Origin: Candidatus Bathyarchaeota archaeon
GTDB lineage: Archaea; Thermoproteota; Bathyarchaeia; Bathyarchaeales; WUQV01
Reading direction: 5' to 3'
Length of the DNA: 10,526 nt
Assembly: GCA_009889585.1 (NCBI GenBank)
Contig: WUQV01000152.1
Span: 1 to 10,526 of the forward strand
A program made the position numbers and the translations under genes. The notes below the pieces were generated by a model. That model was not told the DNA's origin. It searched no databases and was given only the letters and a program-made list of their open reading frames with translations. Of the stretch, positions 6,245 to 10,526 are shown piece after piece (the stretch's first letter is position 1; each line of letters starts with the position of its first letter).

Positions 6245-6481
6245 GTGAGGCTTGTGGCTAGCCTCGAACTAGCAATAGCCCCGATGCATAGGATCTGTAA
6301 AAGAGCAGGAGCCGTAAGGGTTAGCGAGGCCGCGGCCAGGGAGCTTGCGAAGGCTTTGGAGGAGATAGGCGTTAAGATAGCGAAGGAAGCGATTGATTAC
6401 GCTATGCATGCCGGAAGGAAGACCATAAAGGTTGAGGATATAGAGATCGCCGTTAAGAAGGTCATGGGAAGTAAGCCTTAA
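6245..6481 (+). CDS. Archaeal histone (HMf-like)
   Basis: Single histone-fold DNA-wrapping protein, 78 residues. Compared with HMfA/B, the core begins at ELAIAPMHRICKRAGA (8-23), followed by RVSEAAARELAKALEEIG (helix 2), KEAIDYAMHAGRKTIKVEDIEIAVKKV and a short tail. The DNA-contacting Arg in HRIC (16) and Arg25, and the conserved HAGRKTIKxEDI loop-helix, are in place. Cys18 sits in helix 1, where HMf has a different residue. No long tail is present. GTG 6245 is taken as start, with GAGGAG 10 nt upstream; GTG 6254 is a close alternative that gives an N-terminus nearer the family norm. A U-rich stretch (CTAATTTTTA, 6491-6500) just downstream may terminate transcription. Confidence 0.95.
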   Translation: MRLVASLELAIAPMHRICKRAGAVRVSEAAARELAKALEEIGVKIAKEAIDYAMHAGRKTIKVEDIEIAVKKVMGSKP

Positions 6482-6522
6482 GCCCGCCCCCTAATTTTTA
6501 TCCCTTCGCAAAATGAGCGTCT

Positions 6523-6554
6523 AAGAATCGCTAAACTTAGGCCTCACGATTCTT
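6523..6554. repeat. Inverted repeat between histone and thermosome
   Basis: Perfect 8-bp arms AAGAATCG (6523-6530) and CGATTCTT (6547-6554) with a 16-nt spacer that itself contains CTAA-AC-TTAG. It could be a 3' hairpin of the histone message or a protein site upstream of the thermosome promoter. Confidence 0.4.
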
Positions 6555-6618
6555 CAGCTCAATTGAATCAAGTCGATCGTGGATGGCAGACGAATGAATT
6601 AGATGGAATTAAACGCAC

Positions 6619-6634
6619 CTATAAAGCTTATATT
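6619..6634 (+). promoter_or_regulatory. Promoter region of the thermosome gene
   Basis: Two overlapping TATA-like boxes, CTATAAAG (6619-6626) and CTTATATT (6627-6634), predict starts near 6648 and 6656 and a leader of about 37-45 nt before TTG 6693. Confidence 0.45.
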
Positions 6635-6680
6635 CGAGCGTTTTTCGTTCACATAAACGAAAAGAAGCTCTACCTTGAAA

Positions 6681-6689
6681 GGAGGTGGT
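6681..6689 (+). promoter_or_regulatory. Strong Shine-Dalgarno that fixes the thermosome start
   Basis: GGAGGTGGT is a near-perfect anti-16S match. GGAGG lies 7 nt before TTG 6693, whose product opens MAYLAG as in other thermosomes. An upstream in-frame TTG at 6675 would place this site inside the coding region and is rejected. Confidence 0.85.
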
Positions 6690-6692
6690 GGT

Positions 6693-8345
6693 TTGGCGTA
6701 CTTAGCTGGAACGCCAACAGCACAACCCGTGATAATACTCAAGGAAGGGACTACGAGGAGGAAGGGCCGAGACGCTCAAAGGAATAACGTTATGGCGGCT
6801 AGGATCGTCGCCGAGGTCTTAAGGACGACCCTCGGGCCGAGGGGCATGGACAAAATTCTCATCGACAGCTTAGGCGATATAACGATAACGAACGACGGAG
6901 CGGCCATACTCGACGAAATCGAGGTGGAACATCCAGCCGCGAAGCTCATGGTGGAGGTCGCTAAGGCTCAAGACGACATGGTTGGTGACGGAACGACGAC
7001 GGCGGTCGTCTTAGCCGGCGAGCTGTTGAAGAAAGCAGAGGAGCTTCTCGATCAAAACATCCATCCGACGGTCATCGTTAGCGGCTTTAGAAAGGCCGTT
7101 CAAAGGGCCGTCGAGGCCCTTAAGACGAAGAGCATCGAAGTGGACCTAGAGGATCGGGAGACGTTAAGAAGGGTTGCTATGACCGCTATGGCGAGCAAAG
7201 CTGTCGGCCCTGCTCGAGCTCATTTGGCTGAGGTTGCTATCGACGCTGTTAAGCAAATAGTTGAGGAAAGAGGGGCTAGGAAAGTAGCTGATATCGATCA
7301 CGTCCAATTGATAAAGAAGGCTGGCAAGAGCCTTTTCGAGACGCAGCTCGTCAGAGGGATAATCGTCGATAAAGAGGTTGTTCACCCAGGTATGCCTAAG
7401 CGCGTTGAAGATGCTAGGATCGCCTTATTGAATTGTCCACTTGAGGTTGAGAAGACAGAGTTTAGCGCTGAAATACGAATACGAGATCCATCGCAAATGA
7501 AGGCCTTCTTGGATAAGGAGACGGCCATGATGAAGGACATGGTTAAAAAGGTTAAGGCGTCAGGGGCGAACGTCGTTTTCTGTCAAAAAGGAATAGATGA
7601 CGTAGCTCAACACTTCTTAGCTAAGGAAGGCATCTTAGCCGTAAGAAGGGTGAAGGAATCGGATGTGGAGAAGCTCTCTAGAGCTACTGGAGGACGCATC
7701 GTAACGAACTTAGACGACCTTAAGGCCGAGGACTTGGGCTACGCCGCCTTGGTCGAGGAAAGGAAAATCGGGGAGGACAAAATGGTTTTCGTTGAAGATT
7801 GCAAGAACCCGAGGTCGGTCGCCGTTTTGATTCGAGCTGGCCTTGAAAGGCTGGTGGATGAAGCAGAAAGGGCTATGATCGACGCTTTGTCCGTCGTCTC
7901 CGACGTAGTGGAGAACAACAGGATCGTAGCTGGAGGCGGGGCTATCGAGGCTGAGGTAGCGAGGGAGTTACGCCTTTATGCGCCTAAGGTCGGAGGAAGG
8001 GAGCAGCTCGCTATAGAGGCGTTCGCCGACGCCATCGAGATCATCCCAAGGGCACTCGCGGAAAACGCGGGCCTAGAGCCCATCGATATAATCGTGGAGA
8101 TGAGGGCTGCTCATGAGAAGGCGGATGGACATTTGATGGGCTTGGACGTTTACGAAAGGAAGGTCGTAAATGTATACGAAAGGGGTATAATCGAACCGTT
8201 GATCGTTAAGGAGCAAGCAATCAAGTCGGCAGCAGAAGCCGCCTCCATGATATTAAGAATTGACGATATCATCGCCGCCTCGAAGCCGAAGGAAGAGGAG
8301 AAAGAAAAGGAGAAAGGCCTCGAGGAAGCTGGGGAGGAGTTCTAA
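6693..8345 (+). CDS. ths: Thermosome subunit (group II chaperonin)
   Basis: ATP-driven cytosolic protein-folding machine that forms a double ring with a built-in lid. The 550 residues span the full family length. The N-terminal equatorial part carries LGPRGMDK (48-54), ITNDGA (65-70) and GDGTTT (98-103, with the ATP-site Asp). The intermediate and apical regions follow. The C-terminal equatorial part has AGGGAIEAEVAREL and ends in a Glu/Lys-rich tail (KEEEKEKEKG) closing in EEF rather than the Gly-Met repeats of many archaeal subunits. The start is TTG 6693, set by a strong Shine-Dalgarno and by family alignment. Only one subunit gene is in the window; archaea often carry two or three, so the alpha/beta type cannot be assigned. 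It follows the histone gene with its own promoter and leader. Confidence 0.97.
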   Translation: MAYLAGTPTAQPVIILKEGTTRRKGRDAQRNNVMAARIVAEVLRTTLGPRGMDKILIDSLGDITITNDGAAILDEIEVEHPAAKLMVEVAKAQDDMVGDGTTTAVVLAGELLKKAEELLDQNIHPTVIVSGFRKAVQRAVEALKTKSIEVDLEDRETLRRVAMTAMASKAVGPARAHLAEVAIDAVKQIVEERGARKVADIDHVQLIKKAGKSLFETQLVRGIIVDKEVVHPGMPKRVEDARIALLNCPLEVEKTEFSAEIRIRDPSQMKAFLDKETAMMKDMVKKVKASGANVVFCQKGIDDVAQHFLAKEGILAVRRVKESDVEKLSRATGGRIVTNLDDLKAEDLGYAALVEERKIGEDKMVFVEDCKNPRSVAVLIRAGLERLVDEAERAMIDALSVVSDVVENNRIVAGGGAIEAEVARELRLYAPKVGGREQLAIEAFADAIEIIPRALAENAGLEPIDIIVEMRAAHEKADGHLMGLDVYERKVVNVYERGIIEPLIVKEQAIKSAAEAASMILRIDDIIAASKPKEEEKEKEKGLEEAGEEF

Positions 8346-8481
8346 TGCATACGTACTTTAATATCGTTCACTAAGCCGCCCGTCACCTGCTCATTCCCAT
8401 TTTTGTTTACATGTATGAACGGACGTTTCCCCTCATAATGGAGCAGTTGACGAAGGCTTGGTCATGGTGCTCCGGGCGGGA

Positions 8482-8502
8482 CTTTCATAGGCATTAGCCC
8501 AT
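8482..8502 (-). other. tRNA-Glu intron 2, position 59/60 in the T loop (21 nt)
   Basis: The central 4-bp helix pairs T-loop TTCA with TGAA near the intron end. The 5' bulge is AA|A and the 3' bulge AG|T. Inside the intron, TGGGC and GCCTA form a 5-bp hairpin with loop TAAT. Removing it restores loop TTCAAAT between GCGGG and CCCGC. Confidence 0.88.
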
Positions 8503-8523
8503 TTTGAACCCGCGTCCCTGGCT

Positions 8524-8540
8524 ATCCCTACTCGCTAGCT
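8524..8540 (-). other. tRNA-Glu intron 1, position 37/38 in the anticodon loop (17 nt)
   Basis: The central helix pairs loop bases CTCT (32-35) with AGGG near the intron end (one G-U). The 5' bulge is CG|A and the 3' bulge AT|A. The rest forms a 3-bp GCT/AGT hairpin with loop AGCG. This is the canonical archaeal intron site. Confidence 0.9.
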
Positions 8541-8606
8541 CGAGAGGCCAGGATACTTGGCCGGGCTATACTACCGGAGCACCTAGTTAAGAAGAGAAAG
8601 GTCTCA

Positions 8607-8612
8607 GATAAG
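8607..8612 (-). promoter_or_regulatory. Probable TATA element of tRNA-Glu
   Basis: Minus-strand CTTATC lies about 27-32 nt before the mature 5' end at 8580, the expected spacing for an archaeal tRNA promoter. It is half of an imperfect palindrome, GATAAG-G-CTTATC (8607-8619). Confidence 0.35.
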
Positions 8613-8632
8613 GCTTATCCTAACGTCGTCTT

Positions 8633-8646
8633 AATTAGCTCTAATT
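8633..8646. repeat. Short perfect inverted repeat in the tRNA/radical SAM divergent spacer
   Basis: AATTAG and CTAATT are separated by CT, making a 14-bp symmetric site between the divergent tRNA-Glu and radical SAM promoters. Possible binding site; no other support. Confidence 0.35.
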
Positions 8647-8663
8647 CATGAAAGTGAGTTCGT

Positions 8664-8679
8664 AATGCTTTAAAGCATT
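8664..8679 (+). promoter_or_regulatory. 16-bp perfect palindrome over the presumed TATA box of the radical SAM gene
   Basis: AATGCTTTAAAGCATT is perfectly symmetric. Its core CTTTAAAG can act as box A, predicting a start near 8697, about 11 nt before TTG 8708, which has no Shine-Dalgarno. A dimeric repressor on this site would block TBP. The operator role is inference. Confidence 0.5.
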
Positions 8680-8707
8680 GATCTTAATTTTTTAAGCGAG
8701 CTTACGC

Positions 8708-9829
8708 TTGAACACGGCCCTCCTAAAGATCGAGCTGTTATGCAAGGGCGTTCGAACAAGCGAAGACTTTGACAAAGGCCGCAGAGGCGGAGCAGGGCCC
8801 TCGGGAGGGAGGTGCTTCATTTTACCCGACGGGTCTTACGTCGACGTGCCGCTTCAAGGCAAGTTCGTGAGGACTTCTCCTTTTTCCCTCGTTAAATCAG
8901 AGGGCAAATGGCTTATCCTTCGAGACGATGAAGTGCTCGTAGAGGTAAAGCTTGTTCCAAGGCCGAAATTTTACGATAAGAGGACATCCGATGGAGTTTT
9001 AATGAGAAAGGTGGCAATTCTTCATGGAGTTGATTGTTTAGCGTCAACCGTTTACTCAAGGTGCGTTTACTGGTCGTTGGGAAAGCGATGTAAATTCTGC
9101 GCTATAGAGGCACAAGGCGAGAGGCCCTTGGAGTTGAAGAAGCCAGAGCAATTAAGCGAAGTCGTTGAAGAAGCCGTTAAAGAAGGGGTTGCGAAACACG
9201 TCACGTTAACTATCGGGACGCCGCCAGGGCCCGATAAAGGAGCTATTATTTTGGCTAATGCGACAAAGAGGATAAAGAGTCGAGTTAACATCCCAGTGCA
9301 CGTTCAATTGGAACCGCCTGATGATGGACGCTTTTTAGGAGGGCTTTACGACGCTGGAGTCGATACGGTGGGCATTCACGTCGAATCTTTCGACGAAATA
9401 GTCCTCTCTGAGATCTGCCCGATGAAGGCCGACTTAAGGAAGTACCTTAAGGCTTGGAAGGAGGCCGTTGAGCTCTTCGGCGAAGGACAAGTGAGCTCAT
9501 TCCTCATAGCTGGGTTAGGCGAGGATGACTTGAGCATCTTAAGGGGTGCCGAGGAGATGGCTAGGATCGGCGTAATTCCATACTTGCTTCCGCTCAGGCC
9601 GCTCGAAGGATCAGCTCTTGAAGATGCAGTTCCTCCGCCACCTGAGAAAATGATAAGGCTTTATGAAGCCGTATGCGATATTTTGCATAAGTATGGGTTA
9701 GATATTGAGAGGAACAAGGCTGGTTGCGTTCGATGTAATGCTTGTTCAGCGTTAAAGGAGGCCTTCTGTTCTTTGAGCTCTTATGAAACCTTCCTAAGCT
9801 TACATAACCTGCAGCGTAACCATTTGTAA
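8708..9829 (+). CDS. Radical SAM protein of the MSMEG_0568 / COG2516 (biotin synthase-related) type
   Basis: A 373-residue radical SAM enzyme that should cleave S-adenosylmethionine with a 4Fe-4S cluster; its substrate is unknown. Family marks are GRRGGAGPSGG (24-34), RPKFYDKRTSDG (85-96), the spaced cluster motif C119-x8-C128-x2-C131 instead of the usual Cx3Cx2C, HVQLEPP (198-204), GIHVESFDE (222-230), SSFLIAGLGED (263-273), LRPLEG (296-301) and AGCVRCNACSAL near the end, where C340, C343 and C346 could bind a second metal site. In bacteria this family lies in nitrilase (Nit1) gene clusters; here no nitrilase or acetyltransferase is nearby. The start is TTG 8708: the only upstream in-frame codons follow a TAA at 8693, and the distance to the conserved block fits the family. 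It probably gives a near-leaderless message. Family recognition is from memory. Confidence 0.88.
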   Translation: MNTALLKIELLCKGVRTSEDFDKGRRGGAGPSGGRCFILPDGSYVDVPLQGKFVRTSPFSLVKSEGKWLILRDDEVLVEVKLVPRPKFYDKRTSDGVLMRKVAILHGVDCLASTVYSRCVYWSLGKRCKFCAIEAQGERPLELKKPEQLSEVVEEAVKEGVAKHVTLTIGTPPGPDKGAIILANATKRIKSRVNIPVHVQLEPPDDGRFLGGLYDAGVDTVGIHVESFDEIVLSEICPMKADLRKYLKAWKEAVELFGEGQVSSFLIAGLGEDDLSILRGAEEMARIGVIPYLLPLRPLEGSALEDAVPPPPEKMIRLYEAVCDILHKYGLDIERNKAGCVRCNACSALKEAFCSLSSYETFLSLHNLQRNHL

Positions 9830-9857
9830 GCCTTAAAGCAGGAGCAGCAAGGCTAGC

Positions 9858-9878
9858 AAGGGTTTCATAAGAACCCTT
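9858..9878 (+). terminator. Hairpin between the convergent radical SAM and purM genes
   Basis: AAGGGTT and AACCCTT form a 7-bp stem around a 7-nt loop, 29 nt after the radical SAM stop. A T-rich stretch (GTTCTTTCT, 9890-9898) follows. It may terminate the radical SAM transcript. Confidence 0.4.
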
Positions 9879-10035
9879 AGTTAGAAGAAGTTCTTTCTCA
9901 CAAGTTTGTTATCCCTTAATTATTTGCCGTTAGTCTGACCTAAAGGCTGGATACACTGTAATTGCGGCGGACAGGGAACGGGTGAACAACGCTCTTGCAA
10001 TACTTAATCTCTAATGATATTAGCATCATGAACGA

Positions 10036-10526
10036 TTACTTCAATAATAACTTCTGACCTCTATATGAAGCTATTATTCTTAACCCTGATATCACACGTC
10101 CTATCGGCTCCGCCTCTACATTAGCTCTCTCCAATAAATCGATGGCACTATCCACATCCTTCTCATCTACGACTAAAGCGAAGCCCCAACCCATGTTAAA
10201 GGTCTTCAACATCTCTTCATCAGCAATTATTCTATTCATTTCGAGCGCCGTCCTTTGTATAAGGTCGAATATAGGCTGAGGCTTAAAATTATCAAATTCA
10301 AAGCCCACCTTTGAAAATGCCATTAACCTCTCAAACTTTAAATATGCATCTCCGCTTATATGAACGGCCGCTTTTATGTCAACCTCTTTAGCTACTTTGA
10401 GCACGGGGTTTACGTAAATCCTCGTCGGCTCGAGGACTTCGTGTATGAGCTCTCGATTCAACCCATTCGGAACGTCATAAGGGTCGTACTTTCCGCCCCA
10501 TTGTTTAAAAAGGACTTTCCTCGCCA
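10036..10526 (-). CDS. purM: PurM, phosphoribosylformylglycinamidine cyclo-ligase (AIR synthetase), C-terminal part
   Basis: This is the purine pathway enzyme that closes the imidazole ring: FGAM plus ATP gives AIR. The gene runs off the right edge; the frame is open from 10526, reads ARKVLFKQWGGKYDPYD at the edge and continues to TAA 10036-10038, about 162 residues. A TTG at 10461 is internal, not the start. Visible marks of the AIRS C-terminal domain are EVLEPTRIYVNPVLKV, KAAVHISGDAYLKFERL (usually THITGGG-like in PurM, here altered to HISGDAY), VGFEFD, FNMGWGFALVV and the final GRVISGLR strand. The N-terminal ATP-binding half lies outside. A PurM-like paralogue is possible, but the EPTRIYVxPVL and FNMGxGF blocks favour true PurM. 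It is convergent with the radical SAM gene, so it is not in an operon with it, and is more A+T-rich than that neighbour. Confidence 0.9.
   Translation of the reverse strand, partial: ARKVLFKQWGGKYDPYDVPNGLNRELIHEVLEPTRIYVNPVLKVAKEVDIKAAVHISGDAYLKFERLMAFSKVGFEFDNFKPQPIFDLIQRTALEMNRIIADEEMLKTFNMGWGFALVVDEKDVDSAIDLLERANVEAEPIGRVISGLRIIASYRGQKLLLK

Larger units (their letters stand above)
8465..8580 (-). tRNA. tRNA-Glu (anticodon CUC) with two introns
   Basis: Read on the minus strand: acceptor GCTCCGG (8580-8574) pairs fully with CCGGAGC (8475-8469), followed by A73 and an encoded CCA (8467-8465). The D arm (8571-8553) has GTAT/GTAT stems with two wobbles and GG in the loop. Anticodon stem CTGGC pairs with GCCAG, with loop CTCTCG plus A and anticodon CTC for Glu codon GAG. 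The variable region is GGAC, and the T stem GCGGG pairs with CCCGC. These stems only form if two segments are removed: 17 nt between positions 37 and 38, and 21 nt between 59 and 60. The spliced product is 78 nt including CCA, with normal T8-A14, G15-C48 and T54-A58 contacts. Both junctions fold into full bulge-helix-bulge motifs, so splicing by the archaeal tRNA endonuclease is expected. Confidence 0.93.

Noticed and set aside
6255..6275. Perfect T-arm look-alike on the minus strand (GCTAG-TTCGAGG-CTAGC)
   Set aside because: It lies inside the histone coding region, has G at loop position 60, and there is no acceptor or other arm around it.
10036..10526. Treating the PurM-like gene as the AIRS-like member of a Nit1 cluster with the radical SAM gene
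   Set aside because: The two genes are convergent, and the visible sequence matches ordinary PurM rather than the Nit1-type AIRS-like protein.

Overview
The window looks like chromosome from a thermophilic archaeon, most likely of the Thermoproteota/TACK group or Korarchaeota-like. The reasons are a group II chaperonin (thermosome), an archaeal histone, ribosomal protein eS17, a PaREP1-family protein, archaeal-type promoters, a serine kinase of the archaeal SerK type, and a tRNA-Glu gene interrupted by two bulge-helix-bulge introns. Several genes start with TTG or GTG, usually behind a Shine-Dalgarno stretch 6-10 nt upstream.

Layout. Positions 1-1730 are loosely packed and accessory in character: a hydrophobic unknown protein whose frame is open to the window edge (1-549), a PaREP1-family gene with a doubtful N-terminus (801-1142, minus), and a 57-codon remnant of an IS1595-type transposase (1285-1458, plus). 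Positions 1732-4049 (minus) hold a ferrous iron uptake operon, feoA-feoB, behind a tandem TATA-like repeat. Positions 4194-5995 (minus) hold a tight cluster: eS17, an unknown 123-residue helical protein, a SerK-like free serine kinase, and a MoaD/ThiS-like ubiquitin-fold protein ending in Gly-Gly. The last two overlap by one base. Divergent from this cluster are the histone gene (6245-6481) and the thermosome (6693-8345). Then come tRNA-Glu(CUC) on the minus strand (8465-8580), a radical SAM protein of the MSMEG_0568/COG2516 type (8708-9829), and, convergent with it, the 3' part of purM running off the right edge.

How the genes may work together. FeoA/FeoB import Fe(II), which fits the need of the radical SAM enzyme for iron-sulfur clusters. 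SerK would make O-phospho-L-serine. Its translational coupling to a sulfur-carrier-like protein suggests, as inference, a CysO/CysM-like route to cysteine that uses a protein thiocarboxylate. eS17, histone and thermosome are housekeeping genes.

The points most worth a second look are the two-intron tRNA-Glu, the serK/sulfur-carrier coupling, a perfect 16-bp palindrome over the presumed TATA box of the radical SAM gene, and the sharp base-composition steps at the left edge and inside feoB.
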